DNA from: Euborellia annulipes
Taxonomy: Eukaryota; Arthropoda; Insecta; Dermaptera; Anisolabididae
Reading direction: 5' to 3'
NCBI GenBank assembly: GCA_023213315.1
Contig: JAKCPI010009459.1
Span: 1-64,000 of the forward strand
DNA: 64,000 bases
The notes beneath the pieces were generated by a model. That model saw nothing but the letters and a program-made list of their open reading frames with translations, was not told the DNA's origin and ran no database searches. Made by a program: the position numbers and the translations under genes. The first letter of the stretch is position 1. The number at the start of each line of letters is the position of its first letter. This document shows, one piece after another, positions 22,144 to 33,849 of this stretch.

Positions 22144-22324
22144 CAGTGGTTCCGAACCGGTGTGCCGCGAAAATGTCTAAGGGGTGCCGCGAGATATTTA
22201 GATAAACAAAAATAAATGAATAAAGAGGCGGAAAAAATAAAGTTTTGTTAAAAAAAGGTGAAATGATTTATACAGAAACTGCAAAAATTCTCCGTAGGTC
22301 GGAAAAAATTTAGTTTTGCTAGGG
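22144..22324 (+). mobile_element. hAT-like left end
   Basis: CAGTGGTTCCGAACCGGTGT followed by the same interior as 10233 (GAGGCGGAAAAAATAAAGTT). The right end is absent because a family A copy begins here. Confidence 0.55.
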
Positions 22325-22958
22325 AAAAAATCTGGTGTGACTGATCGCACAGCACAGAACTTTCTCTTACTTTTGGTAATCAAAATTTGTCTTCTGTGCT
22401 TGTCACACCAGATTTTTAAGTGTCGATATAATTATAGTTTCCTACGGTACATTTGAATTTGAATAAATTTTTACTTTCTCTTACCTCTATATATATGTTA
22501 ATATATATATATAGAGAGAAAGTATTGGATTCATGATTCATGTCAAAAATTCGATGTCGAGATTTTGATGGATCTTCACGTTTTGAGGTCCGCTGAATCC
22601 AAAAAAGTGGTTTCCGCGACATGGTCTGTCTGTGTGTGTGTCTGTCTGTCTGTGAACAAAATATCTCAAGAACGAAAAGAGCTAGGAGGTTGAAATTTTA
22701 TATTTAAGTTAAGCACCCCCATGGGACGTGACACGAAGCTTTTGAACAAAATCGACCAAAGAGTACTAGTACTTTACTGATGCACTTTTTCAGTTTTTTC
22801 CGATTTTCTCTAAATTTGCTCCAACGATTTTTTTTTTAAATTCAAAAATCAATTATTTTTTAGATTCTCAATAAAATGTATATTCTCATTTTGCAATTGA
22901 AATCTCCTGAAGACCACTTTACTCTTGTACTCCATAGAAAAATGTTGGGAAACTATGA
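22325..22958. repeat. two head-to-head family A pieces
   Basis: 22325-22465 is a '-' stub with the full terminal hairpin. 22466-22958 is a '+' copy with the left-end hairpin (ACTTTCTCTTACC..AGAGAGAAAGT) that stops before CCATGGTAAC. Confidence 0.8.
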
Positions 22959-22959
22959 G

Positions 22960-23218
22960 TTATATGGACCCTGTTATGCATTAGTGTGTCAAGCGCCAAA
23001 AAAATTAAAAATTGAATTAAACATGGAATATTGTTTCAAATGCTATAATTAATAGTATTTTTTATGAAATATGTCCTAAAAAAATTTATATTTAATGTTA
23101 TTTGCACACTTGAAAAAAATTATATATAATCCAATGAAAACAAAAAACTTTAATGTTAATTTTCTCAAATCTCGGCAGCTGGCGCTTGACACACTATTGC
23201 GTAACAGGGTCCATATAA
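22960..23218. mobile_element. MITE with ~38-bp near-perfect TIRs
   Basis: Left TTATATGGACCCTGTTATGC and right TAACAGGGTCCATATAA are inverted copies, extending to GTGTCAAGCGCC/GGCGCTTGACAC. The interior is AT-rich with no ORF. TIR mismatch is low, suggesting a young insertion. Confidence 0.75.
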
Positions 23219-23967
23219 TAAAAGCAACAAAAATAACCCTTTCCCTCTATATACGGAAATTAAAAATAATCAAAATATTTGGGACTAGCTCTAGATTATG
23301 AAACAAATAAAATTAAACCAAATCTCTATCTAATATGGGTCCATGCGACCAACAACACCTTGTCATTGCTAGATAATCATGAATAAATTTTCTATTTTAA
23401 GTAGCCTTATATATAATGAATCCTTTATAATATAAAAGAAGATAAGATAATTATTCCATTAAATTAATTGATTACAAGATCTCTCAGGTCCTCTGATAAC
23501 AGACTCTCATTTGCAAAATTAAGATTATTTTTAAACATACTAGTGTAAAAATACATTTATGTAAATTCACCTCCAGCTCCTGGAAGGAGAAGGAGAGAGA
23601 GACGACGACGTTCATTAAAATTCAATTATTCAAAAGATGTCTTCTACCGTGTCTTTAATATTTTTATTGAAAACATTAATATCTCTTCCCTTCTATCTTT
23701 CTCACTCGTTTAAAAAAAAAAATAATATTTTTTAATATTATTCTTTAAGAGGAAAAAAGCAAAAATGACGACAACCACCAAGCAACGAATAAAATATTAA
23801 AATCTTTTGTTAGAATTTTACAATAAAATCTCGCATTGCTATTTTAAAATTGGTAAAATTAATATATACGTAAACGAAATTCAGTAATAAAATAGAATTC
23901 ATTAATAATTAATAACTCAGGTGTAGGACATTAGAATCTAGTGCCAAAGGTCGAGGGTTCGCATCTC

Positions 23968-24866
23968 TTCGATCGATACGATTTTGATTAAAATTCAACA
24001 ATCAATTATTTTTTAGATGCTCTTTAAAATGTATATTCTCATTTTGCTCCCAAAATTGTTTGAAGCACAATTTACTCTTGAACATCATAGGAAAGATAGA
24101 AGAATTGGTTGCCAAGGTAACAAAATATAAATATTTTCCCATGTTTATAAATTTTACATCTTGAATTTTAAGCTGAGCGCAAACCAAAACGCTCTTGGAC
24201 AAAACGTTTTTGACTAAACCTGTTTTTTCAATGCTTTTCTATGGGTCAACGCACAAGGCAAAACATAATTGAGCATGATTCGACATCATTGAACAAAATA
24301 TTTTGCCATTGAACGTTTTGCTCAATCGGTGTGCGTTGGCATTGAGCAAAATGTTCGGCCATTGAGCGTTTTGCTCAATCAGTGTGCGTTGGAATTGGAC
24401 AAAATGTTCTGCCATTGAGCAAAAAATGCCAATGCACAATGATTAGGCAAAAATGCTCAATGGCAAAACATTTTGCATAATCGGTGTGGGTTGCATTAAT
24501 CAAAATGTTTTGCCAACGCACACCGATTGAGCAAAACACTCAATGGCAAAATATTTTGTCTAATCGGTGTGGGTCGCATTGAGCAAAATGTTTTGCCATT
24601 GAGCGTTTTGCTCAATCGGTGTGCGTTGGCATTGGACAAAATGTTCTGCCATTGAACAAAAAATGCCAATGCACAATGATTAGGTAAAAATGCTCAATGG
24701 CAAAACATTTTGCCTAATCGGTGTACGTTGGCATTGAGCAAAACGTTTTGTTCTAGAGCGTTTTGCTCAATTGGTGTGCGTTCAGCCTCAACCGAAACTA
24801 AATATATCTCAACACAAAAAAAATCTGGTGTGACAAGTGCTGTGGGACCAATCACACCAGATTTTT
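23968..24866 (+). repeat. family A copy interrupted by a TIR element
   Basis: Body 23968-24168 and terminal hairpin remnant 24789-24866 (CTGGTGTGACAAGTGCTGTG). Confidence 0.75.
24171..24787. mobile_element. TIR element made of tandem self-complementary units
   Basis: Termini AGCTGAGCGCAAACC and its inverse GGTGTGCGTTCAGCC bound a block built from TTGAGCAAAATGTTTTGCCA and CACACCGATTGAGCAAAACG motifs in both orientations, about 5-6 units. Flanks TTA/TCA could be a 3-bp Harbinger-type duplication with one change. Confidence 0.7.
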
Positions 24867-25261
24867 TAATAAAGTATAGCCTGATGGTTAAGTATATCGC
24901 CTTTAGATTATTTTTATTTTAAAATGAACTATTCTTTTTATTTTAAAGAGACCAGATTGCGAGCGACGGGAGGGGGGGGGGGGTGAATTTCATTAAGCAG
25001 ATCGAGCGGGTTGCTTTAAAACAGAGGAGAGACAGACAGACATTCAGACAGACTTGTGGCCTTCTGTCTCGAGGAGGCCATCAAAAGAGGAAGGGCCTTC
25101 CTTTGATTAACATTTGATATGAGCTACGATTCAAGAAAAGTTGTGTAGCCAAGATTGGCTCGATTTTATTAAAACATTACGCCCTCGGATGGGGGGACAA
25201 AATCACACCAATAATCATTCTGATCTCACATATAAAAGAAAAGCCTTAAAGATGACGCCTC

Positions 25262-25908
25262 GAAGAATATACATTTTTACTTTCTCTTACCTCTATATAA
25301 GTTAATATATAGAGAGAAAAAGTATTGGTTTCATGTCAAAAATTTTATGTCGAGATTTTGACGGATATACACGTTTTGAGGTCCCAAAAAGTGTATTTCG
25401 AAACATGGTCTGTCTGGATGTCTGTGAACAAAATATCTCAAGAACGAAAAGGGCTAGGATATCGAAATTTTATATTTAAGTTAAGCACCCCCCTGAAACG
25501 TAACACGAAACTTTTGAACAAAATCGGTCAAAGAGTACTAGTACTTTACTGATGTACTTTTTCAGTTTTTTTCGATTTTCTCTAAATTCGCTCCAACGAT
25601 TTTTTTTTAAATTTCAAAAATCAATTATTTTTTAGATGCTCTTTAAAATGTATATTCTCATTTTGCCATTGAAATTTTCTGAAGACCAATTTACTCTTGT
25701 ACTTCATAGGAAAGATAGGAGAAATGGTTGCCATGGTAACAAAATATAAATATTTTCCCATACTTATAAATTTTACATCTCTCGAATGTAGCGTACTGTC
25801 GGGAACTAAAGATATGTCGACACAAAAAATCTGGTCTGACAAGCACAGAACACAATTTTCAATTAACGTAGTTAAGAGAGTTGAGCGCTATAATCGGTCA
25901 CACCAGAT
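25262..25908 (+). repeat. family A, full-length copy
   Basis: Left hairpin TTTTTACTTTCTCTTACC to terminal CACACCAGATTTTTTTT. The terminal hairpin is partly decayed. Confidence 0.85.
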
Positions 25909-26724
25909 TTTTTTTCGGTTCTTGTATTAGGAGTAAAAACTTCGCTTCCTGTTGACCCCAAGCAACAAAATTTTTTTCCAATAAATCCAAATAAATAGAG
26001 ACATTTACAGCTAATTAAAGAGGCTTTTCATCCCTCTATAATTGGTATGAAATCGCAAATTAAAATTTTTTTAAACCCATATAGAGTTCGGAGGCTTTTT
26101 TCTTCTACTATCTTTAAATTTAATTTTTCTCTTTTTTTGTAATTAAATTAAATTTTTTATTGGCTTTTATTTATTTATTTTTTTTATTGGTTTTGGGGCA
26201 TTGATCCTCTTTGCCACTGATGACCTCTTAATTATTTTTCTATCTATCGCTTAATTTGCATCGTTCTGAATTTTCACAATTTTTTTTTTTTTTTAATACC
26301 TAGTAAATGAATATTACGTTTAATTATTGGCTAGCTTTGCAATGATCAAAATGCCATTAAAAATAACCTCAATTGGAATTGAAATATATCCTCAATAACG
26401 AAAAACAATTAGATTCTTTAATAAATAAATAATTGTACTTAATTAAGTGGAATTTCTGAAGGTGGTTTACTTCAAAAAAAGAAGACCTGATTCCTAAAAT
26501 CCCTTCAACCGGAAAACCTACAAGACCTAAGCCTCTTCAACATAGCTTCAGAAATAACCCTATAACCTAATAACAAATCTTTTATTAACTAGGTAGAGCC
26601 TTGTTTGAAAAGGATGGAATTATTTCAACCAATGCTCAAATAGACTGTTCATTAGCCAGTCTTTATATCGTTTAAGATAGCAAATTTTTGCGAAATATGT
26701 TTGTGCTTAAGTTGGGCAAAATTG

Positions 26725-26795
26725 CACCCCCTGGAGTCGAACCAGCCCCTCCACGCTTTCACGACAGGTGGACTATCCTTATCCTAGGGCGCCGG
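26725..26795 (-). repeat. tRNA-like segment with B-box
   Basis: Minus strand GGATAAGGATAGTCCACCTG and CTGGTTCGACTCC (perfect B-box). It does not fold as a full tRNA by eye and adjoins the repeat at 26800. Confidence 0.4.
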
Positions 26796-26799
26796 CCCA

Positions 26800-27066
26800 A
26801 TAAGCAGGGTGAATTGGGAGAAAATGTAACGAAACAAAAACGCGTTCCTAACAAAAATGGGTTCCCAGCGCCCGAACGAAGGCGGAGGAAGGCGAGATTA
26901 GCCGAAGTCTAGGCGAGGCCACGCCGACCTCCTTCTCTTTATTTCCTTCTATCTACGCCGAAGGCGTGTATTTAAATAATATTCATATTAAATTATATTC
27001 TGAATTGAAGAAAAGGCGTGAGGAACTTCGTTCCTGCCGGGGGTCCTACGACCCCACATGTTTGCT
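26800..27066 (+). repeat. GC-rich repeat with 3' hairpins, copy 1
   Basis: Shared with 62632-62918. It includes CAAAAACGCGTTCCTAACA, GGCGGAGGAAGGCGAGATTA, an AT block, and the hairpins AGGAAC-TTC-GTTCCT and GGGGTCCTACGACCCC before a T run. Class unknown; the 3' hairpins are Helitron-like but not diagnostic. Confidence 0.7.
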
Positions 27067-27603
27067 TTTTTAATTATAAAATCAAAATCATCAGTACCAA
27101 TAAACAGTAGAAAAATATTCAAATGTACAATCAATTTGAGATGGAGGATTTTTTTTTTCAAAATTTTAATGAATCAATTAAGATCTAATTAACTAATAAC
27201 AAAAAGTTTCCGAAAGATGTGAAAAACAAGAAAATTCTGTTAGCATATATATATCATGAATTCATAAATTACTTCATGTTTGTTTACTGATGACTAATTC
27301 ATTAATCGATGATTAAAGTGTATTTGAGGTCAGGTTAAATAAATAAATTTTAAATTTCGAGATAATTGAATACATTATTTCAATATCAAGTCTTAATTTA
27401 ATTTAGTATGAAATATAAGAGTATAAATTTGGTTTTAAACTTTAATTAACATAATGATGTAATAACGAAAACAAAATTTATTTATTTAATCTAATTTCAA
27501 ATACTTTCTTTCAAATCAAATAAAGTCCTTCATCTAATCATTTTCCGATTAATACTTACAGAGGAGCTAGTCTCAATCAGCAAAGTTTTGAATATATAAT
27601 AAC

Positions 27604-27615
27604 TGCGCATGCGCG
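27604..27615. promoter_or_regulatory. perfect NRF1-type palindrome
   Basis: TGCGCATGCGCG fits the NRF1 (Drosophila ewg) consensus YGCGCAYGCGCR. It stands out in AT-rich, CpG-poor sequence. No transcript is evident nearby. Confidence 0.45.
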
Positions 27616-28164
27616 GTGCACTCTAAAGCAATCGAATAATACATTAATGATTTGCCTGCTTTTTTTATCAATCATTTTGAATTTTTGAGTATCTCCTAAG
27701 CACGAATTGAAAGTCGAAAAGTCGACTTTCAGAAATGATTAATCGATTCCGAGAATCGAAAAATATCAAATCGATTCTAAAATTGAAAATCGACTTTTCG
27801 AGCGCCTTTCCATGCCTAAAATCTCCTAATTCAATACATCCGATTCCTTGGAGATATGAAAATAAAAACAAACACACCATCTTCCCTCTATTCTAGCTGT
27901 CTCTGATCCCTAAATGGATTACTATAACAAAGTTGTACGATACGTGTTTTTGTCACAAATACACGGATTACCATTTTAAATTTAATTCCATATGTATTTA
28001 TATATTCTAGATATTGAAAGTGTTTTGAGTTCTCGTTGCTTTTGATGTTATTTGTTTAGGTTTACAATAACTCAAAATAATTAGTCGAAGAAATAGCACG
28101 TTAAAGAGTAAAATTGAGCTCCCTATCTTAATCTAATATCAAATAGATTTAAATATGAATTAAG

Positions 28165-28360
28165 ATTAAATATCTATACAAATTAAACACTAGGTTATTT
28201 GTTTCAAAGGTTTTATTAATTAAAAATTAAAACTTTATATGAATTTCGAAAATTTGTTTCGACTAATTTTCGAAATACGTATCAAGTTATTAATTTTTAA
28301 TTAATAAAACATTTGACACAAATAACTAGTGTTTAATTTGTATATATATTTAATTTTAAT
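28165..28360. repeat. inverted repeat, ~85-bp arms
   Basis: CAAATTAAACACTAGGTTAT on the left pairs with ATAACTAGTGTTTAATTTG on the right, around TTTATTAATTAAAAATTAA. Confidence 0.7.
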
Positions 28361-28446
28361 TTAAGAAATGCTTCAACGAGAACCTACGCTCGAAAGTTTA
28401 AATCTTAGATTTTATTTTTTATTATTGCCGGTTTCTTCACTAGCAA

Positions 28447-28715
28447 ACTTATCCGACAGATAGCAAATCATCGACATAGTCAAGAAGAACTCGACTACCT
28501 TCGGGTTAAAACGAAATGAGGACAAGGCTTATATATTTCTACGAATTTCACCTAAGGGGTGAAAGCCTTATGCCAAAAATCGGGTCATAGCTCGAACTAC
28601 GAACTGGGCTTTTATTTAATCATATGAATAGCTTAACTAGATGTGAGGCTTGAAAGTCAAGTCAATTAGTTTATCTAAGAGATAGGTAGTCAATTAAAAG
28701 TGAAACAACCGGCCC
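28447..28715. mobile_element. TIR element, GCCGGTT.. family
   Basis: Left GCCGGTTTCTTCACTAGC and right TGAAACAACCGGCCC form the TIR; interior TGACTTTCAAGCCTCACATC-like. Related to 54439-55377 and to the end at 4676. Confidence 0.6.
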
Positions 28716-29344
28716 ACTAACTATATGCAACCTAAATAAAATTGAAAAAAAATTGATTCATTTTACGATGACTTTTTTTTATTTTTTATTTAGGTCGTTT
28801 AATGTCAGAGGTCAAGGATTAATAAAAAAAAAAAAAGAAAATCTCCAAAACTTTCAATTAGGAAATTTCCACCAATAACTCCATCAAAATGTGGTGGTAG
28901 TAGTGGTGGCCTGGGCCAATTGCGTTTATGAGAGAGAGTTTTATGTTGTGTGATATATATTTTTTGACGATGTCCGATACAAAACAAAGTTGGACTTTGT
29001 CACAGCTGCCTACCCCCTCCCACTTCACCACCCTTTCGGCTTTTTATTTGCAGACGTGAAATCCGGAAAGCCATTTCAAACACACTGATTCCACCCCCTT
29101 CACCTCATCCCTCTCTCGAAAAACTATTGACAATAAATTTCCGGGCGAAGATGTTGAAAAAATAAAAATCAAATATCATTTTATTTACACGGGGAGAATT
29201 TTTTTTTAATTTTCATTGATAAAATATCTATTTTTTCCATATGTTGAAATGTAGAGCTTTAGGTTTCATAATAGACGAAGTCGAAATGGCCTCATTTACC
29301 GAAAATATTTTATTTAAAGGAGGAGTATAACTGATTATTATCAA

Positions 29345-29380
29345 AGTTTAAAAAAATCTAGTGTGACTGGTCCGCGACAA
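29345..29380 (-). repeat. family A terminal stub
   Basis: AAAAAATCTAGTGTGACTGG only, interrupted after about 30 bp. Confidence 0.55.
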
Positions 29381-29540
29381 AAATGTATTTCAATTAAATT
29401 AGATACCAATAATAGGACCGGAGAATAAAAGGAGCGAGATCTCTACCTCTATAGACATTGTTCAGGGACAAAAATTCAAAGTTAAATCGAAATAATTGTT
29501 TAGTTAGACTCAATTTTTATGTTTTATTACATTTTTTAAA

Positions 29541-29690
29541 ATTTGTTTTAAGGCCTTTTTTCGGCATCTATGGCCATTTAGACCCCAGTAGCCAAATAAA
29601 ATAAATTTTTCTCTCTTGGGAAGGGAAGCGAACCCGCGACCCCGGCACGAGAAGCTCATTAGCTTCTCTCTAGCTACGAGTCACAGGTTT
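29541..29690 (-). mobile_element. SINE S2 copy, reversed
   Basis: Minus strand: head ending AAGCTAATGAGCTTCTCG, B-box GGGTTCGCTTCCC, tail GGTCTAAATGGCCATAGATG then CCGAAAAAAGGCCTTAAAA. Confidence 0.75.
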
Positions 29691-30159
29691 ACTAATTTAA
29701 ATTTTAATATTTTAAGGGATTTGACAGACAAATTTAATTTATTTTTGAATTACGGTTCATTTAAAAAAAAAATGTATTTATTATAATCCCTGTAAAATTA
29801 AAAATTCTCTTCATTTTTAAACAAACAGGAACGGAAGATCAATATCCCGAAATATGCATACATGCATATTTATAGGTTTTCAATTAATTATAAAACTTTT
29901 TAATACAATTTAATGATAAAGAGAGAAAGTGAGACCTTTTTAAAAGATAAAGATTTGCCTATTAATAAAATAAAATTAAATTTTATGATATAGCCTAAAT
30001 GCAAATTTTATATAAATGGAGAAGGGAGCACTTTTAAAAGGGCATTAAAAGCGAAATAACGATCTGAAAGCTGTTTTGTTAATATTCGAAAAGTAATTGA
30101 TTTAATAATTTTGAGAGAAACTCTCTCACTTATTATGAAAAGAGAAATTAAATATTTAA

Positions 30160-30757
30160 AAATCTGCGACTGTCGCACAGCACACAACTTTCTCATGTTC
30201 TGTGCTTGTCACACCAGATTTTTTGGGCCGACATATATTTAGTTTATGCTGATATATTAGAATTCATGACGTAAAATTTATAAACATGGGAAAATTTTGT
30301 TAGCATGGCAACCATTTCTTCTATCTTTCCTATGAAGTACAAGAGTAAAGTGGTCTTCAGAAGATTTCAATGGCAAAATGAGAATATACATTTTAAAGAG
30401 CATCTAAAAAATAATTGATTTTTGTATTAAAAAAAAAAAATCGTTGGAGCGAATTTTGAGAAAATCGAAAAAAACTGAAAAAGTACATCAGTAAAGTACT
30501 AGTACTTTTTGGCCGATTTTGTTCAAAAGCTTATTTTCACAATTTCAACCATCTGGCTCTTTTCGTTCCTGTGATATTTTGTTCAAAACGGGGATACAGA
30601 CAGACCATGTCGCGAAAACCACTTTTTTGGATTCAGGGGACCTTAAAACGTGCATATTCATCAAAATCTCTACATCGAATTTTTGGCATGAATCCAATAC
30701 TTTCTCTCTATATATACATATAGGCCTATATAATATATATGTATAGGTAAGAGAACG
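30160..30757 (-). repeat. family A, full-length copy
   Basis: Terminal hairpin (partly deleted) at 30165-30220 to the left-end hairpin GGTAAGAGAACGTAAAAAA. Confidence 0.85.
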
Positions 30758-30778
30758 TAAAAAAGTTCAATTGCCGAA

Positions 30779-30822
30779 GTTTAAAGTGATAAACGTACCC
30801 ATCTTCAGGTAAAATTCAGCCG
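30779..30822 (-). ncRNA. very decayed hammerhead-like motif
   Basis: Minus strand: CTGAAGATGGGTACG then degraded sequence and AAACTTC. Only the first half is convincing. It lies between two oppositely oriented family A copies. Confidence 0.25.
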
Positions 30823-30835
30823 TTTCCATCTGCAT

Positions 30836-31026
30836 TTTTATTACTTTCTCTTGCCTATATGTATATGTTAATATACATGTATATAGAGAGGAGTCGAGAT
30901 TTTGATGGATATACACGTTTTGAGGTCCCCTGAGTCAAAAAAGTGGTTTTCACGACATCGTCTGTCTGTCTGGCTTACCAAAGATAAGAGAAAGTTGCGT
31001 ACGACCAGTCACACCAGATATTTTTA
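30836..31026 (+). repeat. family A, internally deleted copy
   Basis: Left hairpin ACTTTCTCTTGCC to GTCTGTCTGTCTGGC, then directly the second half of the terminal hairpin (ACCAAAGATAAGAGAAAGTT..CACACCAGAT). A 190-bp mini-element made of the two ends. Confidence 0.75.
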
Positions 31027-31781
31027 TTTTTATTTCAAAATAATAAAGAAAAATATTGATAAGATAAAAATTTCAAAAAAGATTTTTTTTTTTAATTTAA
31101 TAATTTTCTGGCACCCCAAATAATTCACATAAATCAAATTTATTTTGTTTGTATGCTGGTTAGAAAGTTTTAATGTAATCCCTGTAGCATTATTTATTTG
31201 TTATCAAATATCTAATAATTTCGTGCTTTTGAGTGTGTGATGAAATGACGATTATCTCATTATTTAGAGTCACGTGATCTAAAACAGAATTTGCCACTTA
31301 ACCAGAGACTAAGAATGTCTTTGTTCCATTTGCATCATTATTCAACAGGTATATATGTATTTATTAATCCCCCTTGCTTGCTCTTACTCTTGAGGCTTTG
31401 ATTACATGATTGGATCTCTCTCTCTCTCTCTGCTGATGATCAAGCTTTCGAGTTCATGTTAAGATTTAATTTCCAATTCATAGTCTAATTTAATACAAGT
31501 ATTAAAAGACGTGCGAAATAGTTAAAATAAGTTTTATTAAAGAACTATCGTATTGTAGCTTAATCACTCAAGATTTAAAAAGATTCCAGTTTATTTCAGG
31601 TATAAATATCTGATTATGAACAATATTTAGAAGGGGAGAAGGCGAGTCAATATACGTATACAGTAATCAGTAATTAATAAAACAGGTAGACCTATTACCC
31701 AAGACTTTTTAAGGTCAGATAAAAGACAAACTGGACATTATACTGGGTAATATTCTGTTTTATTTTGGATTTTTAATTTCT

Positions 31782-32180
31782 ATTACCTATATATGTTAAA
31801 ATATAGAGAGAAAGTATTGCAATTATGTCGAGATTTTGATGGAAATACACGTTTTGAGTCCAGAAAAGTGACTCTCAAAATTGTCTGCCTGTGAATAAAA
31901 ATCTCAAGAAACGCAAAGAGCTAGGAGCGTAACTAGGGGGTGCCGGGCGTAACTAGGGGGGTAACTTATCCCCCCCCCAGAAGGCTCGTGCACCCCCCCC
32001 CAGAAAGCTCCTTGCCCCAAGAAAAATTGAGAAAATATAGGGCTTTCCAGGCCCACCGGAGGATAGCTGGTCCCATGCCCACTCCCCGGCGAGGATGGCT
32101 GGTCCCTAGGCCCCCCCCCCCCAGCCAAATTCTATAGTTACGCCCATGGCTAGGAGGTTGAAATTTTTTATTTATCCAGA
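31782..32180 (+). repeat. family A fragment split by a hAT MITE
   Basis: TATGTTAAAATATAGAGAGA to GAGCTAGGAG, resuming as CTAGGAGGTTGAAATTT at 32150. Confidence 0.75.
31928..32148. mobile_element. hAT-type MITE, 221 bp
   Basis: Perfect 8-bp duplication GCTAGGAG at 31920-31927 and 32149-32156. Ends CGTAACTAGGGGG.. and ..ATAGTTACGCCCATG match the common hAT terminus GGCGTAACTA. Rich in C and G runs. Confidence 0.85.
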
Positions 32181-32454
32181 CAAGAATCTTTTGAACAAGA
32201 AGACAGTATTTAAATATGTGATTAATGTAATATTTGAGATGAGATTTACCTAAACTGTTCGCGTTGTTTAGAAGAAACCGCCTTTTTTGGAGGAGCCCTG
32301 CGTGGATTCGACTTACACTAAAGACAGACAACTCACTACTAAAGGTTCAGACAGGTAGGTGATGAGTTGGAAGTCGGGGGATTTAACTTGTCTGGACAAG
32401 TTGGAAAAGGATCATAATGCATGAAAACCTGTGAATATGTGAACTGAACGATTG

Positions 32455-32535
32455 CGAAAAAAATATGGTGTGACTGGCGCAAAGCACACAACTTTCTCTT
32501 ACCCTTCGGTAAGAGAAGAAAGTGAATTTGAAATA
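32455..32535. repeat. family A terminal hairpin stub
   Basis: ATATGGTGTGACTGGCGCAA to ACCCTTCGGTAAGAG, half of the hairpin. Confidence 0.65.
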
Positions 32536-32711
32536 CATCAGTAAAGAGTAGGCCTACTTCAAACAAATTTCACGAAAAATTTTACTGATTGTGAGATACT
32601 TTTTAAAGAGGATATATAAATAGTTGATCTATATTATAATATTAATTTACTCTATCTATACTACCATAATAGTTTGAATGTATTGTTTAAAAAACATAAA
32701 GACAAAATCAC

Positions 32712-32750
32712 AGCTCCGATGATGGTTCAAACCCGAACCGAAACGTCAGC
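32712..32750 (+). ncRNA. hammerhead ribozyme, one core substitution
   Basis: Stem I GCT/AGC, stem II GGTTC/GAACC and GAAACGTC are intact. The first core half is CCGATGA, a U-to-C change in CUGAUGA that should reduce or abolish cleavage. The downstream flank ..AAATTTGGCTGCATTCTTC.. matches the flank of the motif at 58943, so they are copies of one element. Confidence 0.7.
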
Positions 32751-32929
32751 AAGTGATTAAGAATTTTTATTAAAATCAAATGAATTAAATTTGGCTGCAT
32801 TCTTCTTTGGAAATTATTCCTTATTATCTTGAACATAATACTACAGCTATAAAAAAATGTTCAATTACTACAATTAGATTATAATTTGACTTTTAAATTT
32901 AATATTTAGGCACACTTAAAAATTTAGTG

Positions 32930-33034
32930 TTTACTGGATTCAGGGATCTCAAAACGTGTATATCCGTCAAAATCTCGACATCGAATTTTTGACATTAATC
33001 CAATACTTTCCTTCTCTATATATTAGCATAAGAG
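32930..33034 (-). repeat. family A left-end fragment
   Basis: GGATTCAGGGATCTCAAAAC to TAAGAGAAAGTAAAAAG. Confidence 0.75.
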
Positions 33035-33849
33035 AAAGTAAAAAGAATGTTCTATTGATAAGTAACTTTTTATTCCATAGATATTATTTACTAAGCTTAC
33101 AAGTTATTCTAATATAAGAAAATATAAGTGAGATGGTGCGGTTATTTTAAGTTTAGACCGACACTATGGTAATGCGAATTTAAAACTTTGTTATCCTCTC
33201 TCAAGTTGATCCTAACAAACTTGCGGGCGGATGAAAATTATTCATCATATAACCGTTTAAACTTTTCAACTTTCATTGATTTGTTATCAATCCAGGAAAA
33301 GGATGACCGGAAAGAGAAGTCGGTGGGGGCTAAGTCAGTCAGAGAAGAAGAATCGCGAGCAGACAAATGGCACTTGGGAATTAGTTTCCGAAACAAATAG
33401 ATGAGGATGATGGAATCCCGAAAGAGGATGAGAGAGTGAGGAGAGATAAATAAAGTTGCTTGCTGAGTTTAAAGACATGACAAATGTCCCCCTCTCTCAC
33501 TCCTTTTTAGAAGATGATTTTTCAATTCTCTCTTTTGATAAATGACAATTCTTTAATTGACAATGATTTCTTCAACTAAATTTTAAATTGATTTTTTTTT
33601 TTCTTTCTTTTGAAAAGTAGATGATGACAATCATTTATCTTGAAAGATTAACTGCACTTTTTTTTTTTTTTGTAATTCTAAAATATGATTTATCTAAATT
33701 AAATAATTTCGGAAAATGAGAAAAAGTAAAATGAAATTTAATATGGAAATTTCAAAATAATGATTGAATTAAATTTTAATTCGAACAAATCACGGATCCC
33801 AACAATGGAGAAAAGATAGTAATTTTGATATATAAATAAGACAAAAAAA

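Noticed and set aside
26725..26795. Functional tRNA gene
   Set aside because: B-box is perfect but no complete cloverleaf or acceptor stem could be drawn.
29056..29165. Possible exon after TTTTTATTTGCAG, ~36 open codons
   Set aside because: Acceptor only; no donor or partner exon; the peptide is proline-rich and unrecognised.
33188..33400. 70-codon ORF with a charged C-terminal half
   Set aside because: No splice or homology support; composition alone is not enough.
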